Of a stretch of DNA of 64,000 nt, positions 44,507 through 59,836 are shown piece by piece. Source of the DNA: Chelatococcus asaccharovorans (GTDB taxonomy: Bacteria; Pseudomonadota; Alphaproteobacteria; Rhizobiales; Beijerinckiaceae); assembly GCF_003201475.1 (NCBI RefSeq), contig NZ_QJJK01000006.1, forward strand, positions 248,001 through 312,000, in the 5' to 3' direction. The notes beneath the pieces are model-generated. The model worked only from the letters and a program-made list of their open reading frames with translations. It made no database searches and was not told the origin of the DNA. Both the position numbers and the translations under genes were made by a program. Every line of letters begins with the position of its first letter. The stretch's first letter is position 1.

Positions 44507-45475
44507 TCAGGCCGGCGTCACCAGGCGGGCGAAGATCGGCAGGTCGACATTGCCCCCGCTGAGGATGATTCCGACCCTCTGCCCGTCCACCGGCACGACA
44601 CCGCTGAAGGCGGCGGCGGCCCCGAGGCAGCCGGTCGGCTCGACGACGATCTTCATGCGTTCCGCGAAGAACCGCATGGCCTCCACCAGCGCCTTGTCCG
44701 GCACCGTCACCACGTCATCCACGAGATCACGGATGATCGAGAAGGTGATCTCGCCGAGCGCCGTCGTCTGCGCACCATCGGCGAGCGTCTCGGGAACATC
44801 GATGGTCACGATCTTGCCTGCGCGGAAGGAGCGCGCGCCGTCGTCGCCGGCGGCCGGCTCGACGCCGATCACCCGGCAGCGCGGCGACAGGGCCTTCGCG
44901 GCGAGCACGGAGCCCGCCAACAGCCCCCCGCCGCCGAGCGGTACGATGAGAAGATCAAGCGCGCCCACCTCTTCGATGAGCTCCTTGGTCGCGGTGCCCT
45001 GCCCGGCAATGATGTCGGGATGATCAAAGGGGGGAATCAGAGCAAGATCCCGCTCGCGCGCGATGCGTCGCGCGATGTCCTCGCGATCCTCCGTGTAACG
45101 GTCATAGAGCACGACCTCGCCGCCATAGCCGCGTGTCGCGGCGACTTTGATCGCCGGCGCGTCCTGCGGCATGATGATCACGGTGGGCACGCTGAGAAGC
45201 TGCCCGGCCAGCGCGACGGCCTGGGCATGATTGCCGGAGGAAAACGCCACCGCCCCCCGGCCCTTCTGATGCTCGCCGAGCGCCGCGAGCGCGTTGTAGG
45301 CGCCCCGGAATTTGAAGGCACCGACGCGCTGGAAATTCTCGCATTTGAAGACAAGCGAGGCTCCGGTCTGCTTATCGGCCGTGCGCGACGTCGCAACGGG
45401 TGTGCGATGGGCCACGCCGGCGATGCGCTCCGAGGCGCGCACAACATCGTCATAGGTCGGGATCGAGATCGGCAT
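44507..45475 (-). CDS. PLP-dependent threonine/serine dehydratase family protein
   Basis: Fold-type II PLP enzyme (322 residues). The Schiff-base lysine is K55 in VGAFKFRGAYNAL; SSGNHAQ and GGGGLLAG bind the cofactor's ring and phosphate. The size fits the catabolic threonine dehydratase / serine racemase / hydroxyaspartate ammonia-lyase group and there is no regulatory ACT domain, so it is not the biosynthetic IlvA. Candidate substrates are L-threonine, L-serine or threo-3-hydroxyaspartate; I cannot choose. It lies 109 bp downstream of the FadR-type regulator on the same strand. Confidence 0.9.
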   Translation of the reverse strand: MPISIPTYDDVVRASERIAGVAHRTPVATSRTADKQTGASLVFKCENFQRVGAFKFRGAYNALAALGEHQKGRGAVAFSSGNHAQAVALAGQLLSVPTVIIMPQDAPAIKVAATRGYGGEVVLYDRYTEDREDIARRIARERDLALIPPFDHPDIIAGQGTATKELIEEVGALDLLIVPLGGGGLLAGSVLAAKALSPRCRVIGVEPAAGDDGARSFRAGKIVTIDVPETLADGAQTTALGEITFSIIRDLVDDVVTVPDKALVEAMRFFAERMKIVVEPTGCLGAAAAFSGVVPVDGQRVGIILSGGNVDLPIFARLVTPA

Positions 45476-45584
45476 GGATCTGCCTCAACAGCGGGGATTG
45501 CAAGGGCAATAAAAGCCGCCGCATCCTGCCCGCAACGGTTCTCACCTTCAATACGATAAGCGCCTGTCCGCGAGAACGGTCGCG

Positions 45585-46349
45585 TTATTCGGCGACGATG
45601 TCCTGTCGTCCGAGGCGCCTGAGCGCGACGCCGGCGCGTTGCGCCTCCGCGCGAATGAGGGCGAGCGTCTCCACCGTTGCGCTGAGATGGGCGACTGCCG
45701 CGGCTTCAGCCCCCTCGCCGTCACCGTCAAGAATGGCCCGCGCGATCGCCTCATGCTCAGCGAGAAGCCGCGCCCGCACACCGGGGCGGTCATAGAGCTG
45801 GCGGCGGCTGTAGAAAATGTCGCGCTGCGACAGCTCGGAAAAGGCCCGCATCACGTGCAGGATGACGAGGTTGTGGGCCGCCTCGTAGATCGTCCGATGG
45901 AACGCGACATCACTCGCGGCCTCGGCGGTCGGATCGTCGAGGCCGTGGGCTTTCCTCATCTCCTCAAGACTGGCGGCGAGGGCCTTTTTGTCGTGCTCCG
46001 TGGCGCGCCGGGCCGCGAGCCGCGCGGCCCGCGCCTCCACCGCCTCGCGATATTCAAAGTAATCGTCGGTCATGCGGTCGCTCGCACCGAGCAGCGCGAC
46101 GAAGGGCCCGGTAATCGGCGCCAGGAAGTCGGCGACGAAGGTCCCGGCCCGCGACGTGACGAGGAGCCCGCGCTTCTCGAGCTGCGCCAGGGCCTCGCGG
46201 AGCGAAGGCCTGGAGACCTCGAGCTTCTCCGCAAGCTCGCGTTCGCCGATCAGCCGCTCGCCGGGCCGGAGCGCACCCTCCAGAATCAGCAGTTCGATAT
46301 GCTGCGCCACGGCATCCGCAAGCCGTGGCGGGCGCACAGGGTCAACCAA
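45585..46349 (-). CDS. FadR/GntR-family regulator (FCD domain), LldR-like
   Basis: Predicted transcription factor (254 residues from TTG 46349, which has AGAGGA seven bases upstream). Residues about 8-70 form the GntR winged helix (ADAVAQHIELLILEGALRPG, ERELAEKLEVSRPSLREALA); the FCD ligand domain follows, with metal-site residues in SDVAFHRTIYEAAHN and LLAEHEAIARAI. An alternative GTG at 46493 would add 48 residues made largely of a six-residue repeat. Divergent from the lactate dehydrogenase gene, which makes it a probable repressor of that gene, like LldR; this is inferred from context and family. Confidence 0.85.
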   Translation of the reverse strand: MVDPVRPPRLADAVAQHIELLILEGALRPGERLIGERELAEKLEVSRPSLREALAQLEKRGLLVTSRAGTFVADFLAPITGPFVALLGASDRMTDDYFEYREAVEARAARLAARRATEHDKKALAASLEEMRKAHGLDDPTAEAASDVAFHRTIYEAAHNLVILHVMRAFSELSQRDIFYSRRQLYDRPGVRARLLAEHEAIARAILDGDGEGAEAAAVAHLSATVETLALIRAEAQRAGVALRRLGRQDIVAE

Positions 46350-46361
46350 GGTCAGTCCTCT

Positions 46362-46451
46362 CTTCGCAGGGCCACAGGTCCTCGCTGGGTCGCAAGTCTT
46401 CGCAGGGTCGCAAGTCTTCGCAGGGCGAAAAGTCTTCGCAGGGCGAAACGT
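46362..46451 (-). repeat. 18-bp tandem repeat, five units, at the regulator's 5' end
   Basis: Five 18-bp units (plus-strand form CGCAAGTCTTCGCAGGGT) that on the minus strand would encode T(F/C)(R/D/G)PA(K/R) if translated. They lie either in the leader or in an N-terminal extension of the regulator, depending on the true start. Confidence 0.88.
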
Positions 46452-46517
46452 CTGCGCAGGGATGCAAGCGCCGGCCTGGGAGAGCCTTGCCACGCCGATC
46501 GTTTCATGTCATCAGCC

Positions 46518-46538
46518 CTGGTCAATTAATTTTACCAG
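46518..46538. promoter_or_regulatory. Candidate operator between the FadR-type regulator and lldD
   Basis: A 21-bp dyad, CTGGT ... ACCAG, flanking an AT-rich centre with AATTAATT, lies 80 bp before the lldD start in the divergent spacer. GntR/FadR regulators commonly bind TGGT/ACCA half-sites, although usually more closely spaced. Confidence 0.45.
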
Positions 46539-46617
46539 ACTGCCATTCCGACCTTGCGGCCGGGATCGCCAGCCGGGCAAACAACCTGCGCCCCGCGCCT
46601 GTCGAGGACGACACTTC

Positions 46618-47754
46618 ATGGCCCCCATCACGACCATCCAGGACCTCCGCCTTCTCGCCAAGCGGCGGATCCCGCGCGCGATCTTCGACTATGCCGATCG
46701 CGGCTCCTATGAGGAGCATACGATCACTGCCAACCGCGCCGATCTCGCCAAGATCGCGCTGCGCCAACGCGTCATGATCGATGTCTCGGACCGCACCCTC
46801 GCCACCACGATCATCGGTGAGCCGGTCTCGATGCCTCTGGCCATCGCACCGACAGGCCTCACCGGCCTCTTCCATGGCAATGGCGAGATCCACGGCGCGC
46901 GCGCCGCACAGGCGGCCGGCATCCCCTTCTGCCTCTCGACCATGTCGATCTGCTCGATCGAAGATGTCTCGCAGGCCGTCTCCAAGCCCATCTGGTTCCA
47001 GCTCTATGTGATGCGCGACCGCGGCTTTGCGAAATCGCTGGTCGAACGCGCCATCGCCGCGAAATGCTCGGCCCTGGTGCTCACGCTCGACCTGCAGATC
47101 CAGGGCCAGCGTCACCGCGACATCAAGAACGGCCTGAGCATCCCGCCCAAGCTCACCCTGGCCAACGCGCTCGACGTCGCCACGAAGCCCGCCTGGGCCA
47201 TGAAGGTGCTCTTCGGCAAGCGGCGCACCTTCGGCAATCTCGAGGGCAAGGCACCCGGCTCCGACAGCCTGACCACGCTCTCCCAATGGATCGCGGGACA
47301 GTTCGACCCGTCCTTGAGCTGGAAGGACGTGGAATGGATCCGCAACATGTGGCCGGGCAAGCTGATCCTGAAGGGCGTTCTGGACAAGGAGGACGCCAAG
47401 ATCGCGGCCGGCACGGGTGCGGATGCCATCGTCGTGTCGAACCACGGCGGGCGCCAGCTCGACGGCGCGGTCTCATCGATCTCGGCCCTGCCCGGTATTG
47501 CCGAGCTTGTCGGCGACAAGACGGAGATCCTGTTCGACGGCGGCGTGCAGTCCGGCCAGGACGTGCTCAAGGCGCTGGCGCTCGGCGCGCGGGCCTGCCT
47601 GATCGGGAAATCCTTCCTCTACGGGCTCGGCGCCATGGGCGAGGAAGGCGTCGCCAAGACGATCGACATCATCCGTCGCGAGCTCGACGTGAGCATGGCC
47701 CTGACCGGCCTCACGGATGTGAAGACCGTGGGCCGCAACGCCCTCGCGCAGTGA
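46618..47754 (+). CDS. lldD: L-lactate dehydrogenase (FMN-dependent alpha-hydroxyacid oxidase family)
   Basis: 378-residue flavoenzyme that oxidises L-lactate to pyruvate, in LldD coupled to the respiratory chain at the inner membrane. Family landmarks: AIFDYADRGSYEEHT, MPLAIAPTGLTGLFHGNGE, K252 in LILKGVL, catalytic H276 and substrate-binding R279 in SNHGGRQLDGA, and the FMN phosphate site ILFDGGVQSGQDVLKAL. ATG at 46618 with GAGGA nine bases upstream. The adjacent FadR-type regulator supports lactate (or another 2-hydroxyacid) catabolism. Glycolate or mandelate oxidation is the main alternative. Confidence 0.9.
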   Translation: MAPITTIQDLRLLAKRRIPRAIFDYADRGSYEEHTITANRADLAKIALRQRVMIDVSDRTLATTIIGEPVSMPLAIAPTGLTGLFHGNGEIHGARAAQAAGIPFCLSTMSICSIEDVSQAVSKPIWFQLYVMRDRGFAKSLVERAIAAKCSALVLTLDLQIQGQRHRDIKNGLSIPPKLTLANALDVATKPAWAMKVLFGKRRTFGNLEGKAPGSDSLTTLSQWIAGQFDPSLSWKDVEWIRNMWPGKLILKGVLDKEDAKIAAGTGADAIVVSNHGGRQLDGAVSSISALPGIAELVGDKTEILFDGGVQSGQDVLKALALGARACLIGKSFLYGLGAMGEEGVAKTIDIIRRELDVSMALTGLTDVKTVGRNALAQ

Positions 47755-47836
47755 GTGAGATAGTCCGCGTAATAATCTGAATTGACTCGGAATAACTGAA
47801 CTTTCACCTTGCCGGGCACGGCAGCGTGATCACGCG

Positions 47837-47870
47837 CAATAAAAAAACCCCGGACAACGCCGGGGTTTTT
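47837..47870. terminator. Bidirectional terminator between lldD and gyrA
   Basis: AAAACCCCGG and CCGGGGTTTT enclose a six-base loop; an A-run precedes and a T-run follows, so it can end transcription from both convergent genes. It lies 82 bp after lldD and 33 bp after gyrA on the other strand. Confidence 0.92.
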
Positions 47871-47903
47871 CGTGTTGGATCGTGGAGGCGATCTGGAGCA
47901 GGC

Positions 47904-50663
<2,760 letters not shown>

Positions 50664-51365
50664 GAGAAAGTTCCAACAAAAACCTCAAGAAGGGGCCTTG
50701 GGGGCGTCCCGGACGAACCTCGTCCACGGGTGGCGCTGGCTTATGCCACGACAGCCATTCCATTCAGGCTCCGGCCCGCCGGGCAGGCTGCGCCCGGATG
50801 ATGGGGAAACGCTCCTGATTCAACGAGTTCATTCGCGATCTCATCGAAGAGAGGGATGCACTTTACCAGTACCATGATCTACCGCATCCGCAGTCGAAAA
50901 GCCAGCACGGACACCCCCCATTCACGATTTAATTATCGATATATATCAATGCTTTATTTTTAATTGGTAATTCGATCCGCGTCCCTGCATGCCGCGGCCG
51001 CGACAAGTTCCGGATCCACGTGATTCGCATGGCGGGTCGCGGATCGCTTGAGCGCCGCATCGCAGCCCAAATACCGCGGTCCCGGCCCCGCCGCGCTGTC
51101 ACCGGATCGTCGCCGGAGTGATCTAGCGTTCACGCGCGTCACCGCGGTGCCGAGTGCCGCGGCATCAGCGACCTGGTTCGCGACCTGGCTCGCATCTGGC
51201 TAGCCACCTGACTCAAGCCATCCCGGTCGCTCGGCGCCAGATGCGAGGATTTCCTGCGCCGCAACCCGCATGATTGCGCGGGCAAAGGAGGTTGGCCATG
51301 TTGTCCCGTTGCCATGTCCCGTTGCCATCTTCCGCCACAGCCTGCCGCTTGTGAGGAGCGTACCG
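50664..51365. other. Divergent intergenic region upstream of gyrA
   Basis: 702 bp with no supportable gene. A strongly AT-rich block (about 50927-50982) including TTAATTATCGATATATATC is the likeliest site for the gyrA promoter. Near 51168-51213 there is a loose tandem pattern of GCGACCTGG-like units. The leader of the esterase-like gene shows only its ribosome site. Confidence 0.45.
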
Positions 51366-52502
51366 ATGATCCGACCTTTCCTCCGGGTGCTGAGTATCGG
51401 CCTCGCCGGCGTCATCCCGACGGCTCTCGCCGCCGAAACCGCGCCCGGGGCGATGGCGTTGCGTTTCATCGGCGAGAAGAGCATCCCGCCCCATACCGAC
51501 GTGGCGGGAACGCGGGTCGGCGGGCTCTCGGGGCTTGCCTTCAATGCCGCCACCAACAGCTGGATCGCCCTCAGCGACGACCGCTCGGAAAAAGCCCCTG
51601 CCCGCTTCTACACCCTGACCCTTGCCTATGACGCCGCCGCCTTTCACGACGCACGCATCGACAAGGCCGTGACCCTTCTCGACACCGGCGGCCAGCCCTT
51701 CCCCCTGCGTGGCGTCGACCCGGAGGCATTGCGCCTTCACGCCGGGAGTGGGGCGCTCTATTGGACAAGCGAGGGTGATACGACCGCGGGGATCGATCCC
51801 GTGCTGCGCGCGGCCGCGGCCGACGGCCGGTTCCTGCGTGAGATAAAGCTGCCGGCCCGCTACCGCGTCAGCGCCGACGGCAAGATCGACCTCAAGCGGG
51901 GGCCGCGCAACAATCTCGCCTTCGAGGGCCTGGCGCTGTCGCCCGACGCCCAAACGCTGATCGTGGCTCTGGAAAATGCACTGATACAGGATGGGCCCAA
52001 GGCCTCGTTGACTGAAACCAGTCCGGTGCGTATCGCCACCTTTGACATCGCCTCGGGGCAGCCGGGCCCCGAATGGGTCTACGTGACCGATCCGATCCCT
52101 CAAGCCCCCGCCAAGGCCGGCGGCTTCGCGGACAATGGTGTCTCGGATATTCTCGCGCTCGACGACGGGGCGCTGCTGGTCATGGAGCGCGGTTACAGCA
52201 CCGGCAAGGGCAACAGCATCCGCCTCTACCGGACCGACAGGCAGAATGCGACCGATGTCTCCGGTATCGACGCCCTCGCCGGGGCGGCCTGGACGCCGCT
52301 TGGCAAGACCCTCGTTCTCGATCTCGCAACGCTTGGGGTCGCGCTCGACAATTTCGAGGGCATGGACTTTGGCCCCCGGCTGCCGAACGGCAACCGCACG
52401 CTCGTGCTGGTCTCCGACGACAATTTCAACGACGCGCAGGTCACCAAATTCCTGGCCTTCGAGATCGTCGACGCGGCAGCAAACCAGGGCCGGCCTCACT
52501 AA
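51366..52502 (+). CDS. Esterase-like activity of phytase family protein, exported
   Basis: 378-residue protein with a signal peptide (1-23, ending TALAAE) followed by a beta-propeller of the phytase/esterase-like family: RVGGLSGLAFNAATNSWIAL, LRGVDPEALRLHAGSGALYW, NLAFEGLALSPDAQTL and DNFEGMDFGP. Such proteins are periplasmic or secreted; phytase activity is not assured because the family name rests on fold. ATG at 51366 follows GAGGAG seven bases upstream. It faces the ssb gene, with a palindromic repeat between the two stops. Confidence 0.88.
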   Translation: MIRPFLRVLSIGLAGVIPTALAAETAPGAMALRFIGEKSIPPHTDVAGTRVGGLSGLAFNAATNSWIALSDDRSEKAPARFYTLTLAYDAAAFHDARIDKAVTLLDTGGQPFPLRGVDPEALRLHAGSGALYWTSEGDTTAGIDPVLRAAAADGRFLREIKLPARYRVSADGKIDLKRGPRNNLAFEGLALSPDAQTLIVALENALIQDGPKASLTETSPVRIATFDIASGQPGPEWVYVTDPIPQAPAKAGGFADNGVSDILALDDGALLVMERGYSTGKGNSIRLYRTDRQNATDVSGIDALAGAAWTPLGKTLVLDLATLGVALDNFEGMDFGPRLPNGNRTLVLVSDDNFNDAQVTKFLAFEIVDAAANQGRPH

Positions 52503-52563
52503 CCCGCGCAGCCCCGATCTGTCTCAACGGGAGGCGTAGCAGGCTGTGTTCTGGAATCCCGCC

Positions 52564-52604
52564 GTCATTCCGGGGCCTCGCATCAGCGAGGAGTCCGGAA
52601 TGAC
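52564..52604. repeat. GTCATTCCGGGGC palindrome between the esterase-like gene and ssb
   Basis: GTCATTCCGGGGCCTCGC and GCGAGGAGTCCGGAATGAC form a near-perfect inverted repeat in the convergent spacer. Confidence 0.82.
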
Positions 52605-52635
52605 GACAGAGGTTCCCTCGTAAAATCAGCAGGCT

Positions 52636-53160
52636 CTAGAACGGAATATCGTCGTCGAGATCGCTCGCATATTTCGAGCCGCCGCTTGGCGCCGGGCGCC
52701 GATCCGAGGCGGTGGTGGTGCGCTCCATGGGCGAGGCGCGGCCAAAATCGCCGCCGCGCGAACCGCCGTAGCTGTCATCCTCGATGGCAGCGCCGCCCTC
52801 CCCGCCACCACGGCTGTCGAGAATGGTGAGTTCCCCACGGAAACGCTGCAGCACGACCTCGGTCGTGTAACGCTCCTGGCCGTCCTTATCCTGCCATTTG
52901 CGGGTCTGCAGCTGGCCCTCGACATAGACCTTGCTGCCCTTGCGCAGATATTGCTCGGCAATCTTCGCGAGATTCTCGTTGAAAATCACCACGCTGTGCC
53001 ATTCCGTGCGCTCCCGGCGCTCGCCGGTCGCCTTGTCGCGCCAGGTCTCCGACGTCGCGATGCGCAGATTGACGACCGGATCTCCCGAGCCGAGCCGGCG
53101 CGTCTCGGGATCACGCCCGAGATTCCCGACCAGAATGACCTTATTGACGCTGCCTGCCAT
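52636..53160 (-). CDS. ssb: Single-stranded DNA-binding protein
   Basis: 174-residue SSB: an OB-fold domain (about 1-115; [55 protein letters not shown]), a glycine-rich flexible linker and the acidic protein-interaction tip DDDIPF. Functions as a tetramer in replication, repair and recombination. ATG at 53160 is preceded by a strong GGAGGT. Divergent from uvrA with a LexA box in the spacer. The TAG stop lies in a CTCTAGA motif. Confidence 0.97.
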   Translation of the reverse strand: MAGSVNKVILVGNLGRDPETRRLGSGDPVVNLRIATSETWRDKATGERRERTEWHSVVIFNENLAKIAEQYLRKGSKVYVEGQLQTRKWQDKDGQERYTTEVVLQRFRGELTILDSRGGGEGGAAIEDDSYGGSRGGDFGRASPMERTTTASDRRPAPSGGSKYASDLDDDIPF

Positions 53161-53964
53161 CTTGGACCTCCACGGCAAAGCCATACCGAACTCAGGCGCA
53201 CCAGCCAGACATCGCAATGCGGGCCGCCGTCACGACAGCGCCCCCATCACACCAATCCGCAGCCGGGCTGCCCGGAACTCCGCAGGCGAATTCCAAAGCC
53301 TATATTCCGTTGCGTCACGAATGTCTCGATCCCGACTTTCGCCAAACCGCGCGATCGATCACGGAGCGAACGTCAGACACAAAGGGACATGGGCAATCAT
53401 TGTTTCGAGTGTCGTCCTATGTCGAACCTCGCAATCACGACACTAGACGATCACGCCGGCTGCCGTCGCCCGAGGGCGCAGGCTTGTCCACATGGAATGG
53501 CAGCCGCGACGAGAGTGCATGGTCGTACTCGAGCCGTCCAGTTAAAATGTTCTCTTTATGTTCTAGACAGAATATTCAAAGTCTGCAACTCTCCTGCCGT
53601 CAAAAAATGTTTCATCCATCCGGGCGCTGCCGCCCGGCGGCCCTCCCGGGGGATACGTTCTTTTCGCCTCGCTTCCGCGATGGTCCCCGATCATCACGGG
53701 CCGCGATCACGACCGGTCTGCACGCGAGATTTTGTGCTGAAACACGCCAGACACTGGCGAAAAGGGGACAGAAGGCCCATGTACGAGGACCATGTCGTTG
53801 CCCGTACCCGTCCGGGAATTCGGGGTATCGATCTCGTCATTCCCGTAGGCCTGCAAGCTATCCTGCAAGCCGTGCGAGAATAACGGGCTCATTCATCACG
53901 TCGTCCTCGTTCAGCGCTCCAGGCGCCGTCCGCTCCTGTCGATCCCACTTGTCCGTTGAGAGCC
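53161..53964. other. Long divergent spacer between ssb and uvrA
   Basis: 804 bp without a supportable gene. It holds the LexA box at 53549-53563 and an AT-rich patch from about 53540 to 53590, followed by ordinary GC-rich sequence up to uvrA. Neither gene start is close to the box, so long leaders are implied. Confidence 0.55.
53549..53563 (+). promoter_or_regulatory. LexA (SOS) box, alphaproteobacterial type
   Basis: GTTC TCTTTAT GTTC is an exact GTTC-N7-GTTC direct repeat, the known LexA operator of Rhizobiales and related groups. It lies between the divergent ssb and uvrA genes, about 390 bp from the ssb start and 400 bp from the uvrA start. Confidence 0.85.
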
Positions 53965-56931
<2,967 letters not shown>

Positions 56932-57138
56932 CTCACTGTCGCGATTTTGCCATTTTCTCTGAATTTCAGCCCAAATGTAACTAAATTCTTACTCCACAGG
57001 CGCCTGAGGCATGCTCCCAGCGCAGAACTGACATACAGAATCCCCTCTGCCTGAAATCGAGGCAAAAGCCTATATGCTGCATCGCAACAGGGCGAGATCG
57101 GCAGCAACCAAAGCCCTCGCCAAATCAGGAGAGTAGAC

Positions 57139-57300
57139 ATGATCGTCACCCATATTCTTGCAAAGATCCGCAACTACCTGCGTTACCGCGATACCGTCCG
57201 TGAGCTGTCTCGCCTTTCGGACCGTGAACTCAACGATCTCGGCCTGTCCCGTTGGGATATCCCCTTCATTGCGCGCAAGCACACGAAGGTCGGTGCCTGA
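57139..57300 (+). CDS. DUF1127 small basic protein
   Basis: 53-residue protein with the YjiS/DUF1127 pattern: hydrophobic start, then RELSRLSDRELNDLGLSRWD and a basic end (IPFIARKHTK). AGGAGA lies eight bases before the ATG. DUF1127 proteins in Alphaproteobacteria have been linked to RNA turnover and to phosphate or stress adaptation; the role here is unknown. It is monocistronic with its own terminator. Confidence 0.92.
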   Translation: MIVTHILAKIRNYLRYRDTVRELSRLSDRELNDLGLSRWDIPFIARKHTKVGA

Positions 57301-57331
57301 TCGTCGGGATCTCATTGTGATCCTGGCTCGT

Positions 57332-57356
57332 AACGCCCGCCCTTTTGGCGGGCGTT
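57332..57356 (+). terminator. Intrinsic terminator after the DUF1127 gene
   Basis: A perfect ten-base stem AACGCCCGCC / GGCGGGCGTT around CTTTT, 31 bp after the stop. The following sequence CGTGTCTTC is only moderately T-rich. Confidence 0.75.
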
Positions 57357-57512
57357 CGTGTCTTCAGCCCCGCGTGGCTCCGGCCCACTTCGACGTCAGG
57401 TCGATCTCACGGGTCGGAGGGCCTGTCGCGGTTTCCGGTCCCCGCGTTTTGATTCGCAAGTTTCCCGCCCTGCGCGCTTGACGGCCGACGCGACCGCTCC
57501 CACAACAGCCGC

Positions 57513-58937
57513 ATGGTTCAGTCCCCGACCTCTTCCCGTCCGCTCCATGTCATCGGTGGTGGCCTCGCCGGCTCCGAAGCCGCCTGGCAGATCGCCCAAT
57601 CCGGCCAGCCCGTCATTCTGCACGAGATGCGGCCGACAACGGCGACACCCGCCCACAAGGGCGAAGGCCTGGCGGAATTGGTCTGTTCCAATTCCTTCCG
57701 CTCCGACGATGCTGAGACCAACGCGGTCGGCCTCCTCCATCAGGAGATGCGCGGACTGTCCTCGCTGATCATGGCGATGGCTGATCAGCACCAGGTACCC
57801 GCCGGCGGCGCATTGGCGGTCGATCGGGAGGCATTCTCTGCAGCCGTCACCGATGCGCTCGCCTGCCATCCGCATGTCGAAATCGTCAGAGGCGAAGTGC
57901 CCGGCGTGCCCCCGGAGGACTGGGGCGAGACCATCATCGCCACCGGCCCCCTCACCGCGCCGTCCCTGGCCGAAGCGATCCGCAGCCTCACCGGCGAGGG
58001 GGAACTCGCCTTCTTCGACGCCATCGCGCCGATCATCCACCGCGATTCCATCAATATGGACATCGCCTGGGCGCAGTCGCGCTACGACAAGGCAGGTCCG
58101 GGCGGCACGGGGGCCGACTATCTGAACTGCCCGATGACCCGCGACGAATACGAGGCCTTCGTCGATGCCCTGCTCGCCGGCGAAACAACCGACTTCCGCG
58201 AATGGGAAAAGGACACGCCCTATTTTAACGGCTGCCTGCCGATCGAGGTCATGGCCGCCCGCGGCCGTGAAACCCTCAGGCACGGCCCGATGAAGCCGGT
58301 GGGCCTCACCAATCCGCGCGATCCCGACGTCAAGCCCTATGCCATCGTCCAGCTCCGGCAGGACAACGCGCTGGGCACGCTCTTCAACATGGTCGGCTTC
58401 CAGACGAAGCTTCGCCACGGCGCGCAGGTGGATGTGCTGCGCATGATCCCGGGTCTTGAGCGCGCGGAATTCGCGCGGCTCGGCGGCCTGCACCGCAACA
58501 CCTTCCTCAATTCGCCCAAGCTGCTCGATCCGCGCCTGCGCCTGAAGGTGCTGCCGCGCCTGCGCTTCGCCGGCCAGATCACCGGCTGCGAAGGCTATGT
58601 CGAAAGTGCTGCCGTCGGGCTGATGGCAGGACGCCTCGCCGCCGCCGAACGGGAGGGGCGCGAGATTACCCTGCCGCCGGCGACGACGGCGCTCGGTGCC
58701 TTGCTCAACCACATCACCGGCGGGCATATCGCGGCGATCGATGCCGGGCCGCAGTCCTTCCAGCCGATGAACGTGAACTTCGGGCTTTTCCCGCCGCTCG
58801 AAGGCGCGGTCAAGAGCCCGGACGGCAAGCGCCTGCGCGGTCCCGCCAAGGCGGTCGCCAAGAAGAAGGCGCTGACGGACAGGGCGAGGGCCGATTTTGC
58901 GGTCTGGCGGGAAACCCTGCCAGGAACAACAGGCTGA
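57513..58937 (+). CDS. trmFO: Methylenetetrahydrofolate:tRNA (uracil-54-C5)-methyltransferase
   Basis: Flavoenzyme (474 residues) that uses methylenetetrahydrofolate and FADH2 to make ribothymidine at tRNA position 54. The FAD motif is [17 protein letters not shown] near residue 12; the two functional cysteines lie in [12 protein letters not shown] and [19 protein letters not shown], and the C-terminal FAD segment is [19 protein letters not shown]. Full length. It converges on the sec operon with 12 bp between stop codons. Confidence 0.97.
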   Translation: MVQSPTSSRPLHVIGGGLAGSEAAWQIAQSGQPVILHEMRPTTATPAHKGEGLAELVCSNSFRSDDAETNAVGLLHQEMRGLSSLIMAMADQHQVPAGGALAVDREAFSAAVTDALACHPHVEIVRGEVPGVPPEDWGETIIATGPLTAPSLAEAIRSLTGEGELAFFDAIAPIIHRDSINMDIAWAQSRYDKAGPGGTGADYLNCPMTRDEYEAFVDALLAGETTDFREWEKDTPYFNGCLPIEVMAARGRETLRHGPMKPVGLTNPRDPDVKPYAIVQLRQDNALGTLFNMVGFQTKLRHGAQVDVLRMIPGLERAEFARLGGLHRNTFLNSPKLLDPRLRLKVLPRLRFAGQITGCEGYVESAAVGLMAGRLAAAEREGREITLPPATTALGALLNHITGGHIAAIDAGPQSFQPMNVNFGLFPPLEGAVKSPDGKRLRGPAKAVAKKKALTDRARADFAVWRETLPGTTG

Positions 58938-58949
58938 TCGGGGGAGCGC

Positions 58950-59834
58950 TCAGCGCAGCCGCCGCGCGGCGCGCCAGAGCAGCCATTGCTTGCGCCATTG
59001 CGGCAGGTCGACGATCGACCGATAGGGGTCGTAGTCCCGCCGGCCGAATTCCCTGAGATAGGCCGGCACAAGCATCGCCGGCAGATAAACCGGACGGACA
59101 TTGGCCGGAACCTGGGCGAGGCCCTTGAGGCCGGCGCGATAGTGCCGCTCCGCGAGGTCGCGCATCGCGGCGATGACCCGCGCGAGTGCTGGCGTCCGCT
59201 CGCCGGCGAGAAGCTCCGCTGCGGTCATCCCAGCCTCGGTCAGGATATCCGCGGGAACATAGACCTGACCGCGCCGGAGATGCCAGGGCAAGGCGCGGAT
59301 AATCCCGGTGACCGCCTGGGCCACGCCGAGATGGCCGGCCGCGTCGGCCGCCCCCGCATCATCCCCGTCGGCCAGGATAAGGGACGCGAGCCGCAGCAGC
59401 GCGGAGCTCGTCTCCCCACTGTAGCCCTCGAGGTCGGCGACCGTGCCCATCGGATCGTCGTAAAGGTCGAACAGCCGGGCGTCGATCAGGTCGAGGAAGG
59501 CCTGACGCGGCAACCGAAAGCGCGCGATCGTCGCGAGAAGCGCCGCCGCTACGGGATGCGCCCCGACATCGCCGCGCGCGGCCTCATCATTGAGGGCGTC
59601 CCGCCACCATTGAAAGCGTAATTCACCCGGGAGCGGCGCGCTGACAAGCTCGCGAACCCGCGCGATTTCATGGCTGAAAGCATAGAGCGCGAAGCAATAG
59701 CGCCGCTTCTCGGCGGGAATGAAAAGACCGGCCAGGAAGCGGTCAATGTCCGCCTCGCGGACGAGCTGTTCGCAATGGGAAAATGCCGATGCCAAAGCGG
59801 CTTCGTCGCCTGAACCAGCCCCGTTGGCCATCAT
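58950..59834 (-). CDS. Squalene/phytoene synthase-like protein, NDUFAF6 homologue
   Basis: 294 residues with the squalene/phytoene synthase fold. The first region ALYAFSHEIARVRELV and the segment FLDLIDARLFDLYDD follow the family, but the second aspartate-rich prenyl-diphosphate motif is replaced by GVAQAVTGIIRALPWHLRRG, and it continues with QVYVPADIL. This pattern matches NDUFAF6, a mitochondrial complex I assembly factor, more than a carotenoid enzyme. No carotenoid or hopanoid genes are near. It ends the yajC-secD-secF-Mth938 run, two bases after the previous stop; either of two adjacent ATGs can be the start. Confidence 0.82.
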   Translation of the reverse strand: MMANGAGSGDEAALASAFSHCEQLVREADIDRFLAGLFIPAEKRRYCFALYAFSHEIARVRELVSAPLPGELRFQWWRDALNDEAARGDVGAHPVAAALLATIARFRLPRQAFLDLIDARLFDLYDDPMGTVADLEGYSGETSSALLRLASLILADGDDAGAADAAGHLGVAQAVTGIIRALPWHLRRGQVYVPADILTEAGMTAAELLAGERTPALARVIAAMRDLAERHYRAGLKGLAQVPANVRPVYLPAMLVPAYLREFGRRDYDPYRSIVDLPQWRKQWLLWRAARRLR

Positions 59835-59836
59835 GG

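Noticed and set aside
58950-59834. Annotation as phytoene synthase in a carotenoid pathway
   Set aside because: The second aspartate-rich motif is absent and the sequence follows the NDUFAF6 pattern; no carotenoid genes nearby.
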